NCBI GenBank assembly: GCA_035452965.1 | Contig: DAOTCE010000044.1 | Span: 1 to 37,123 of the forward strand | Reading direction: 5' to 3' | DNA from: Candidatus Paceibacterota bacterium | Lineage (GTDB): Bacteria > Verrucomicrobiota > Verrucomicrobiia > Limisphaerales > UBA8199 | DNA: 37,123 nt | Shown here: piece after piece, positions 14,840 through 21,423 of the stretch | How the letters are laid out: every line of letters starts with the position of its first letter | Numbering within the stretch: the first letter of the stretch is position 1 | The notes under the pieces: model-generated | Database searches by the model: none | Seen by the model: only the letters and a program-made list of their open reading frames with translations | Told to the model about the DNA's origin: nothing | Program-made: the position numbers and the translations under genes

Positions 14840-14906
14840 TCAAAGGGCAGAGGTCAGAGATCAGAGGTCAGAGGTCAGTGCGGACAAAAGCTGACATGCG
14901 GACGGG
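14840..14906. repeat. TCAGAGG heptamer array, right flank of nucleotidyltransferase module
   Basis: Units TCAAAGG, GCAGAGG, TCAGAGA, TCAGAGG, TCAGAGG, TCAGTGC, GGACAAA, AGCTGAC, ATGCGGA in 7-bp register. It is a direct repeat of the array at 13748-13828. Confidence 0.85.
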
Positions 14907-14944
14907 CGAAGTCCTTCCACTGAACAGAAGGCAACGAAGGAAAC
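14896..14944. repeat. 49-bp direct repeat, copy 2
   Basis: Identical to 13510-13558 over 49 bp. Confidence 0.9.
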
Positions 14945-15398
14945 GGCGATCGTTGCACTTAAGGTCTAATCGCCGACAGCTGAAGGCCTACTGCAAACGC
15001 TGGGAAGCTGAAAAGTGAAATCAAATGGCAGGGAGCAAAGCTCCGCCCTGTCAATTCGCAGCGCGAATTGTTTCGCGCCGATTAACTCGAACCGCATATC
15101 ACTGATGTTACTGGCGCCCGCCATCGCCGGCTCTCCAGTTGTATAACCGCTCCCTGGCGCCTGCCCAAGGAACTGCTCTGACTTCCAGAATTGTGTTCCC
15201 GCTTAGCCGACAATCCAATACCACCACAGATGGACACAGATGGACACAGATAGGGACCGGCCAGAATCCCGCTTTCTCATGACGGGGATCGGTTCACCAG
15301 ACTGTGACCCCAAGCAAGGGGAAACAAGGCCGGAGTCCAAGCTTCAGAATCTGCGTTCATCTGTGTCCATCTGTGGTTCTCTTCTGCATGGATACGGC
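14945..15398. other. 454-bp non-coding repeat region
   Basis: No gene is supported. The stretch holds an 8-bp-stem hairpin (CAATTCGC / GCGAATTG, 15052-15070, three-base loop), preceded by a weaker GGAGC/GCTCC-type hairpin. It also holds a 29-bp inverted repeat built from ATGGACACAG-like decamers (15223-15251 and 15349-15377). It lies downstream of the GbsR-type gene and could hold its transcription end. Confidence 0.6.
15223..15377. repeat. 29-bp inverted repeat of GATGGACACA decamers
   Basis: The left arm 15223-15251 consists of GATGGACACA-like 10-bp units. The right arm 15349-15377 is its reverse complement at 27 of 29 positions, with 97 bp between the arms. It may form a long stem-loop. 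Confidence 0.8.
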
Positions 15399-15932
15399 TT
15401 AACTGCCCGTGATTTTCAACACCATTGGCAAGACCTTGCGCGTCTTTCTGGCCCAACTTTGAAGCATGCCCACGCGCGCGCGGACCAATTCCCTCTCCGC
15501 GGGAGGCTGATCCTGGACCAGGGCTGCCATGTGGTCTATGCGATCCAGGCTGTTGTCGACGTGCGTCAGAATTTGGTCCCGCAGGAAGCGCGTGGCCAGG
15601 TTGCGCAACTGGGCCACGGCCTCGTAATGAACCGCCCGCTGGCCGGCCACATAGACCAGCTTGACCGCGCCCAGGTTGCGCAGGAACCGGAGGCCCTGGC
15701 TGGTGGAGCCTTTACTCATATTCAAGCGCTCCATGATCTGCTCCATCGAGAGCGGTTGGGCGGCGGCGAAGAGCAGGCCATAGATTTCGGCCACGGACTT
15801 AGGCTGCCCCAAGACGTGGGAAAACTGGACGAACAGGTCAATGATCTCGACTTCCAGCGCGCTCAGAGGCTTCGCTGGTGGTCGCAGGATGCGGTCTTCG
15901 ACGGGACCGCCATTCATAGTGGCCAGGCGCAT
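15399..15932 (-). CDS. GbsR/MarR-family transcriptional regulator
   Basis: A 177-residue winged-helix protein. Residues 45-105 form the DNA-binding domain, with GLLFAAAQPLSMEQIMERLNMSKGSTSQGLRFL as the helix-turn-helix and LGAVKLVYVAGQRAVHYEA as the wing, characteristic of GbsR-type regulators. The C-terminal half is helical and probably dimerises. Members of the family often control osmolyte or lipid/glycan genes; the target here is unknown, but the neighbouring aminotransferase gene 263 bp upstream is read in the same direction. An alternative start is ATG at 15917. Confidence 0.87.
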   Translation of the reverse strand: MRLATMNGGPVEDRILRPPAKPLSALEVEIIDLFVQFSHVLGQPKSVAEIYGLLFAAAQPLSMEQIMERLNMSKGSTSQGLRFLRNLGAVKLVYVAGQRAVHYEAVAQLRNLATRFLRDQILTHVDNSLDRIDHMAALVQDQPPAERELVRARVGMLQSWARKTRKVLPMVLKITGS

Positions 15933-15939
15933 GGAGGCA

Positions 15940-15967
15940 AGTATGCCGAATTGCCATGATTGTTCAA
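15940..15967 (-). promoter_or_regulatory. possible sigma70-like promoter of the GbsR-type gene
   Basis: On the minus strand TTGAAC (15962-15967) and CATACT (15940-15945) are separated by 16 bp. Transcription would begin close to the ATG at 15932, so the mRNA would be leaderless or use the ATG at 15917. Only motif resemblance supports this. Confidence 0.35.
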
Positions 15968-16024
15968 GTTATTTTGACCGAAAAACCACGCATCGGACGC
16001 ATCTCAGTTTTTGAGCGGATGACA

Positions 16025-16136
16025 GACCGCGAGCCGTCCCCGGGTCGCCGGGGGCTCGGACCGGCGGGAAGCGCGCAAGAGATCTGAACTCCGTGCCGCC
16101 CTGGCGGGTGATGCGATCCAGGGACGGCTCGCGGTC
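16025..16136. repeat. 16-bp inverted repeat downstream of aminotransferase gene
   Basis: 16025-16040 and 16121-16136 are perfect reverse complements (core ACCGCGAGCCGTCCC), 80 bp apart. The interval also contains GGGGGCTCGGACCGGCGG, related to the arms. This structured block lies between the aminotransferase stop (16195) and the GbsR-type gene, and no T-run follows, so a classical terminator is not evident. Confidence 0.7.
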
Positions 16137-16194
16137 CGGGGGCAGTGCCGAGAGGCGCCCAGTCCGGTCGCGGGCACCACCGCTCGGCGGAGGC

Positions 16195-17355
16195 TCAAAC
16201 GGCGGTGGCGAAGAAATCGGCTATGCCCTTGACCACATGCCGAGCCTGGTCCTCGCTGAGTTCCGGATAAACCGGCAGCGCCAGGGTCTCCTTGGCGGCG
16301 CGCTCGCTTTCCGGAAAAGCGCCGGCTTGATACCCCAGGCCGGCGAAACACTCCTGCAGGTGCAGCGGCACGGGGTAGTAAATTTCGGTGCCAATATCCC
16401 TTTCCTGGAGGGATGCTCTCAGTTGATCCCGGCGCCCGGTCCGAATCACGTACTGGTTGAAGATGTGACGACCAGCGACGACTTTGGGCAGAAACAAACA
16501 AGGCTGCCGGCTCCCCTGGATGGCACGGGCGGCGGTGTCCGCGATGGGCAGGCCCGTTTCCGCCAAGAGACGGTTATATCGCTCCGCATTCCGCTGGCGG
16601 GCGGTCGTCCAGGCGTCCAAATGCCGAAGCTTCACCGAGACCACGGCGGCCTGGAGCGTGTCCAAGCGGAAATTGCCACCGATGATCTTGTGGTAATACT
16701 TCGGCGAGGCGCCATGCCCGCGCAGGCGTATTAACCTCTCTGCCCGATCGAGATCCTGGGTCACCACCATACCCCCATCGCCGGCGCCACCCAGGTTCTT
16801 GGATGGGAAGAACGAAAAGCACCCGTAGTGGCCGATCGAGCCGGCCCGCCGGTTCTTGTGCTCCGCGCCGATGGCCTGGGCCGCGTCCTCAATGACGACC
16901 AGCCCGTGCTTGCGGGCGACCTGCATCACGGCGTCCATATCGGCCATCTGGCCGTAGAGGTGAACCGGGATGATGGCGCGAGTTTTGGGAGTTATCTTCG
17001 CTTCGATCTGCGCCACATCCAGATTGTAGCTGACCGGATCAATATCCACGAAGACCGGCCTGGCTCCCACCCGCGCAACCGAGCCGGCGGTGGCAAAAAA
17101 CGTGTAAGGGGTGGTAATCACTTCATCGCCCGGCCCGATCCCCTCAGCCATCAGACAAATGAGCAGGGCATCCGTTCCGGAGGAAACCCCTATGCCATGG
17201 GCGCAACTTGAGTACTGGGCGACGGCCTCCTCACACTCACGCACCTGCGGGCCCAGGATGAAGAGCTGGGACTCCATCACTTTGGCAACCGCGCTGTCAA
17301 GGTCAGCCTTAATCGTTGCGTACTGCGCTTTGAGATCCAACAACGGAACCTTCAA
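16195..17355 (-). CDS. DegT/DnrJ/EryC1/StrS aminotransferase (WbpE-like)
   Basis: A 386-residue PLP transaminase. PLP-binding EDAAQAIGA is at 156-164 and the Schiff-base lysine is K186 in FFPSKNLGG. PLLDLKAQYATIKADLD at the N-terminus and VSSGTDALLICLMAEGIGPGDEVITTPYTF are typical of the WbpE/PglE/DesV group. A likely substrate is a UDP-3-keto or 4-keto amino-sugar precursor. It is separate from the main polysaccharide block, follows the DUF1080 gene by 79 bp in the same direction, and is only moderately similar to the other DegT protein in the window, so it is not a recent duplicate. The partner oxidase or dehydratase is not visible here. Confidence 0.92.
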   Translation of the reverse strand: MKVPLLDLKAQYATIKADLDSAVAKVMESQLFILGPQVRECEEAVAQYSSCAHGIGVSSGTDALLICLMAEGIGPGDEVITTPYTFFATAGSVARVGARPVFVDIDPVSYNLDVAQIEAKITPKTRAIIPVHLYGQMADMDAVMQVARKHGLVVIEDAAQAIGAEHKNRRAGSIGHYGCFSFFPSKNLGGAGDGGMVVTQDLDRAERLIRLRGHGASPKYYHKIIGGNFRLDTLQAAVVSVKLRHLDAWTTARQRNAERYNRLLAETGLPIADTAARAIQGSRQPCLFLPKVVAGRHIFNQYVIRTGRRDQLRASLQERDIGTEIYYPVPLHLQECFAGLGYQAGAFPESERAAKETLALPVYPELSEDQARHVVKGIADFFATAV

Positions 17356-17434
17356 GGGGTTGGCCCTCCCGATGGCGGCACCAGATGTCCCGGCTTCAAC
17401 GCATTATCAAGCAGGCTTTTCATGCGCGGAAACC

Positions 17435-18463
17435 CTATCTTCGCTCGATCCAAATATTCCGGTACTGCACCGGGTTGCCGTGGTCCTGCAACAGCAGGCC
17501 CTCGGGCTCGTTCTCCCGGTCATTAACCGCGCCGCCGGTGACGCCAGGCAGGGCGGTATCATCCTGAACCACCACGCCATTTTGCACCACGGTGATCCGC
17601 GCCCTGGCGGTCTTGTTGCCGGCGGCATCAAACCTGGCCGCGGTGAAGCTGATGTCGTAGGACTGCCATTGGAGCGGCGGCGCGCACATGTTGACCTTGG
17701 GCCGGCTGACGGTATAGATGCCCCCGCATTCATTGTCCTGCCCTTCCAGCCCGTAGCTGTCCAATACCTGCACTTCATAGCGTCCTTGCAGATAGACTCC
17801 ACTGTTGGCACGGCCCTGGCCAAATGCCGTTGGCATATAAGGCAACCGGAATTCCAGATGCACCTTCTGATCACGGAATTTCTCCCGGGAAACGATATCC
17901 CCGCCTCCCACTTCCATGACGCCCTCGGGCAGAATCTTCCATTTCACGGCCTTGCCCTCCTCGCGATGCCGCCACGCGTCCAGGCTTTTGCCGTCGAACA
18001 GCACCACCGCACCGGCGGGTGGCGCTTTGCCCAGCTCCGGCGAAATCCGCTCGGACTGCTTCAATGCAAAGGCACCGCGCAACCGGCCGGCAATCGTCCC
18101 CTTGGCCCCACCGGTGTCAGCGGTACCGGCCCACAGAGCGGCATCCACCACCACCCCCTGCCCGGTCGTGCCGAACACCCGGCCCACGTCAAAAGGAATA
18201 TCATCCATGAACCTGAACTGCCCGTCGCGGATCTCGCCCTTCAACCGATAGAGATAGGGTCCACGTTGGAGGAGGTCCGCGACAAAGCGCGCCTCATACT
18301 TGCCATTGCTGAGCGGGATCATATAGACCCCCACATTCTTTGTTTCGTTGTTGATGGTGACTTCTCCCTGCCAGTCGCCCATCCAGCGATCGGCCGGTTG
18401 TTGGGCAAACAAGGGAATAGCCGCCAGTAAGGGAGCTATGATAATGCCTGGCTTTGTCTTCAT
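17435..18463 (-). CDS. secreted 3-keto-disaccharide hydrolase-like protein (DUF1080)
   Basis: I place the start at ATG 18463 (342 residues), because MKTKPGIIIAPLLAAIPLFAQ forms a clean signal peptide; an upstream ATG at 18514 adds 17 unlikely residues. After an N-terminal beta-rich region (WMGDWQGEVTINN...) the DUF1080 domain spans about 150-342: LFDGKSLDAWRH, GDIVSREKFRDQKVHLEFRLP, NSGVYLQGRYEVQVLDS, ECGGIYT, and the terminal GLLLQDHGNPVQYRNIWI. The fold is a concanavalin-like sandwich; some members hydrolyse 3-keto-glycosides (established knowledge). Such proteins are numerous in Verrucomicrobiota and Planctomycetota. Confidence 0.9.
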   Translation of the reverse strand: MKTKPGIIIAPLLAAIPLFAQQPADRWMGDWQGEVTINNETKNVGVYMIPLSNGKYEARFVADLLQRGPYLYRLKGEIRDGQFRFMDDIPFDVGRVFGTTGQGVVVDAALWAGTADTGGAKGTIAGRLRGAFALKQSERISPELGKAPPAGAVVLFDGKSLDAWRHREEGKAVKWKILPEGVMEVGGGDIVSREKFRDQKVHLEFRLPYMPTAFGQGRANSGVYLQGRYEVQVLDSYGLEGQDNECGGIYTVSRPKVNMCAPPLQWQSYDISFTAARFDAAGNKTARARITVVQNGVVVQDDTALPGVTGGAVNDRENEPEGLLLQDHGNPVQYRNIWIERR

Positions 18464-18687
18464 TCGCTTGCACAAAGGCTGCACATTCCTGGCAGGGTCG
18501 CAAGCCTTAACCACATTTGCCGCTCAAGGCCTGAATCCTTACCGACTTCGGAGCGCTGGAGTAATTCGGCAGCTCTGCCGGCTGAAGCCGGCACTCCTTT
18601 CCGCAAGGCTGCCTCGCACCCGTTGGGTGCATCCTTTCAGCAAGCCGGCAAGGATTGAGGCTCAAGGCTCGCCCGCCCGGTGGGCGC
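18464..18687. repeat. palindrome-rich gap with REP-like hairpins
   Basis: No gene. TGCCGGC-TGAA-GCCGGCA (18576-18593) is a perfect 7-bp hairpin, followed by smaller hairpins around GCACCCGTTGGGTGC and GCCCGCCCGGTGGGC. Words CTGAATCCTTA, TTTGCCGCTCA and GGAGCG recur, rearranged, at the right end of the window (37070-37123), showing that this is dispersed repeat material. Confidence 0.6.
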
Positions 18688-20835
18688 TCAGGCCAGGCGG
18701 CAGCCGGCGCAGCCTGTGCCTTTAAGCATAATCGCACCGGTGGGACAGACTTCGGCGGCGCGGCGGGCGGACTTGCGCAGCGCTTCAGCCATAGGTTTGT
18801 TGAAGGGCGCCGCCACCGTGACCTGGAAGCCGCGTCCGATGAACGACAAGCCCAACTCCTCGCCCGCCTGGGCCGCCACTTGCACGCACGCACCGCAAAT
18901 GATGCACTTGCCCGGCTCAAAGATGATTTCCGGGTGAGAAGTGTCCCGCGCGAAGTGGCGCCGCTCGCCGACAAAGCGCTGCGGGTCCACGCCGTATTCG
19001 GTCGCAAACTGGCGCAGCCGGCAGGGAATCGCCTTCCCGCAGCCGCAGCCCAGGCAGCGGCGTGATTCGCGCGTCGCCGCCTCCGGCGAGAAACCAAGCT
19101 CGACCTCCTCGAACGTGGTTTGGCGCTTTGCCATCGGCAGATGCGGCATGGGAGCGCGGGGCGCCTGCTCGATGCCCCGCAGAAAGACCGCCAGCTCATC
19201 TTCGCTCAGCTTGCCCAGCATGGCAGTCGCCGCCTGGGGCGCGCCGATGATTTTTTGCCCACTCAGGTATTGGTCAATGGACGCGGCGGCGAGCTTGCCT
19301 GCCGCCACGGCGCGCACGGCGAGGTCAGGACCCGTGACGGCATCGCCGCCCGCAAATACACCGGGCAAGTTGGTCGCCAGCGTTTTCGGGTCGGCGGCAA
19401 TACCCCATTTCGACAAGGCGAGCTGCCGGATATTGAGGTTGCCCGCCTCCACGTTCTGGCCGATGGCCGCGATGACGGAGGTGGCCCGCACCTCGAAGTC
19501 CGTCCCGGCGATGGCCATCGAGCGGGCGCGCCCACTTTCATCCGGCCGCCCCAATTCCATTCGCTGGCAGATAAGACTTAACTTGCCGTCTTTCCGCACC
19601 AGCCGCACCGGCGCAACGAGAAACTCGATCTGTACGCCCTCCGCTTCCGCGGCTTCCACCTCTTCCATAAGGCAAGGCATCTCACGGCGACTCCGGCGGT
19701 AGAGCACGCGCACGGACTTGGCACCGAGCCTGACCGCGCAACGGCTGGCGTCCATGGCCGTGTTGCCGCCGCCGACCACCAGAACTTCGCTGCCGATCAT
19801 TGGCGCAGGGCCTTCGGTGAGCTGTTCGAGAAACTCCAACGCAGGCGTGGCCAACTCCTCGCCCGGACAGCCCAAGCCGCGCGAGCCCTGGGCGCCGATG
19901 GCCAGGAACACGGCGTCGAAATCCCGCCGAAGGTCGTCCAGCGTGAAGTCCCGGCCCAACCGTTTGCCCAGGCGGAATTCGGCACCGAGGTTGCGGATCA
20001 TTTGGATTTCGGCGTCAAGCACTTGTCGCGGCAGCCGAAACGCCGGAATGCCATACCGCAGCATCCCACCCGCCTGGGTGTGGGCGTCGAACAGCACGAC
20101 ACCATGGCCACGTCGCAGCAGGTGATGCCCTGCCGCCAGTCCCGCCGGCCCGGCGCCGACAATGGCGACCGTCTTGGAGGCTTGGGATTGCCGCTCCGGG
20201 AGGCTGCCGGGCAGAGCGGTCTCGCCGTGGCCGCCGTCCCGCAGAGGTCCATTCGGCGAACGGACTCCACCAGAATGCGCGCGAGGGGCGGCGCGTCCCA
20301 GCACCCGGTCCGCCGCGAAGCGATGCAAGTTACGGATTGAAAGCGCTTCGGTCACGTCGCATTGCCGGCATCGCTGCTCGCATAGTCGCGGACACACGCG
20401 GCCCAAAGATGCCGGCAGCGTAAGGTCGTCGGTCACAATCCCGGCGGACGTGTCGCAGTCGCCGGCGGCAATCTGCGCGATGAAGTTGGGGATATCCAGC
20501 CCGGCCGGGCAGCCGGTCCGACACGGGCCGATGCAGTCGCCGGCGTGGTCCGAGAGCAGCAACTCGAGGGAGGACTTGCGCGCGGCCCGCACTTCCTCCG
20601 AATCAGTTATTACAACCATTCCCTCCGCCGCCGGCGTGGCGCAGGAAGGCCAAAGATTAGGCCGCCCTTCGATCTTCACCGCACACAGAAAGCACGAAGC
20701 TGACGGCTCAAATCCCTCGACGTGGCAGAGCGTCGGAATGGCGACGCCCAGCTGGCGAGCCGCGCCGAGGATGGTGGTGCCGGGCGGGACCGAGGCGGGA
20801 CGGCCGTCGATGGTGATGGTGAGGGCAGAGGTCAT
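18688..20835 (-). CDS. iron-sulfur NAD(P)H oxidoreductase (GltD/NfnB-like with NuoG-type ferredoxin ends)
   Basis: A 715-residue multidomain flavoprotein. Residues 1-75 are a plant-type [2Fe-2S] ferredoxin (C37, C48, C51, C65). Residues 100-170 are the GltD-type cysteine-rich domain (C101, C105, C109; C148, C152, C156, C159). FAD binds at VGAGPAG (226-232), and NADPH presumably at VLVVGGGNTAMDASR. GDAVTGPDLAVRAVAAGK closes the FAD site. The C-terminal 120 residues carry CLGCGCGKAIPCRLR and CIICGACV...CPTGAI, resembling the Fe-S region of NuoG/HydA. It likely moves electrons between NAD(P)H, FAD and iron-sulfur centres together with the NuoE-NuoF fusion. A Gly/Pro/Ser-rich linker at 184-221 is longer than usual. 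Confidence 0.88.
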   Translation of the reverse strand: MTSALTITIDGRPASVPPGTTILGAARQLGVAIPTLCHVEGFEPSASCFLCAVKIEGRPNLWPSCATPAAEGMVVITDSEEVRAARKSSLELLLSDHAGDCIGPCRTGCPAGLDIPNFIAQIAAGDCDTSAGIVTDDLTLPASLGRVCPRLCEQRCRQCDVTEALSIRNLHRFAADRVLGRAAPRAHSGGVRSPNGPLRDGGHGETALPGSLPERQSQASKTVAIVGAGPAGLAAGHHLLRRGHGVVLFDAHTQAGGMLRYGIPAFRLPRQVLDAEIQMIRNLGAEFRLGKRLGRDFTLDDLRRDFDAVFLAIGAQGSRGLGCPGEELATPALEFLEQLTEGPAPMIGSEVLVVGGGNTAMDASRCAVRLGAKSVRVLYRRSRREMPCLMEEVEAAEAEGVQIEFLVAPVRLVRKDGKLSLICQRMELGRPDESGRARSMAIAGTDFEVRATSVIAAIGQNVEAGNLNIRQLALSKWGIAADPKTLATNLPGVFAGGDAVTGPDLAVRAVAAGKLAAASIDQYLSGQKIIGAPQAATAMLGKLSEDELAVFLRGIEQAPRAPMPHLPMAKRQTTFEEVELGFSPEAATRESRRCLGCGCGKAIPCRLRQFATEYGVDPQRFVGERRHFARDTSHPEIIFEPGKCIICGACVQVAAQAGEELGLSFIGRGFQVTVAAPFNKPMAEALRKSARRAAEVCPTGAIMLKGTGCAGCRLA

Positions 20836-20840
20836 TGAGG

Positions 20841-20889
20841 CACGAAGGCCGAAGGAGGGCCAAAAAACGAGGGCCGAAGACCGAAGGAG
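20841..20889. repeat. 7-bp unit array, left flank of second four-helix-bundle gene
   Basis: Seven units in register: CACGAAG, GCCGAAG, GAGGGCC, AAAAAAC, GAGGGCC, GAAGACC, GAAGGAG. It directly follows the flavoprotein start codon region and is the imperfect reverse complement of the array at 21367-21408. Confidence 0.8.
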
Positions 20890-20908
20890 TGCTGCGCCAG
20901 GCTCAAGC

Positions 20909-21274
20909 TCATTTTCTCCATATTGCGCCGAAGATGAGATTCAGTTCTTTGGCCTCGCGCCAGAGCACTCGCGCTTCAGCGGCGAGCCTCTCTTCCGCTG
21001 TGGCCACCATGCGCAGGAAGAACATGCTTTCCTTTGATTCCTTTCGGCAGGTGCCGATCTTCTGCTTAAACCCCCTGGCCGACACGGCATCATCGGCTTC
21101 GCAATAGTTGGCTCCGACACTGGTTCCCGCGCCTACCAGTTGATCAATGAGCCGATTAATCACAGCATTGCGAGGTATCCTTTGGGCGAAGCGGATGATG
21201 CATTCGCCAAACCGCGCCGTGCGGCCAGCCAGCCCCTCCGAAGGGAGCGGAACCACGTGTTCCTCTTTCAGCAC
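20909..21274 (-). CDS. four-helix-bundle protein (IVP/avd-like family), second copy
   Basis: The core GRTARFGECIIRFAQRIP, then LIDQLVGAGTSVGANYCEADDA and FKQKIGTCRKESKESMFFLRMV, is typical of the four-helix-bundle family (IVP-like, TIGR02436-type). The open frame begins at 21484, but its first 65 codons translate the repeat array and part of the NuoEF gene end, so I place the start at the GTG at 21274 (TTG 21277 and GTG 21256 are alternatives). The protein has about 121 residues, the usual length. It is only distantly similar to the copy at 8568-8999. It separates two redox genes that would otherwise be adjacent and is bracketed by inverted 7-bp arrays. Confidence 0.82.
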   Translation of the reverse strand: MLKEEHVVPLPSEGLAGRTARFGECIIRFAQRIPRNAVINRLIDQLVGAGTSVGANYCEADDAVSARGFKQKIGTCRKESKESMFFLRMVATAEERLAAEARVLWREAKELNLIFGAIWRK

Positions 21275-21366
21275 CAATGGTCCTGTGGATGGCTCGTCTC
21301 CCCACCGCCAAAACTCTGAGCATACGTCTGAAATTTCCCCGCCACTGCCGTACTCAGATTTTGGAG

Positions 21367-21408
21367 TTCGGCCTCCTTTCGGCCTTCGGGCTTCGGCCTT
21401 CAGATTTG
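21367..21408. repeat. 7-bp unit array, right flank of second four-helix-bundle gene
   Basis: Units TTCGGCC, TCCTTTC, GGCCTTC, GGGCTTC, GGCCTTC, AGATTTG in register, ending 15 bp before the NuoEF stop codon. It forms an inverted pair with 20841-20889. Confidence 0.8.
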
Positions 21409-21423
21409 GTCTTAGCGGCTCTT

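Noticed and set aside
16004..16501. 165-codon minus-strand frame overlapping the aminotransferase 3' end
   Set aside because: Arg/Pro/Ser-rich, in another frame of a conserved gene and crossing the inverted repeat; no motif.
17111..18430. 439-codon plus-strand frame opposite DUF1080 and DegT genes
   Set aside because: Antisense to two well-supported genes and without any family motif.
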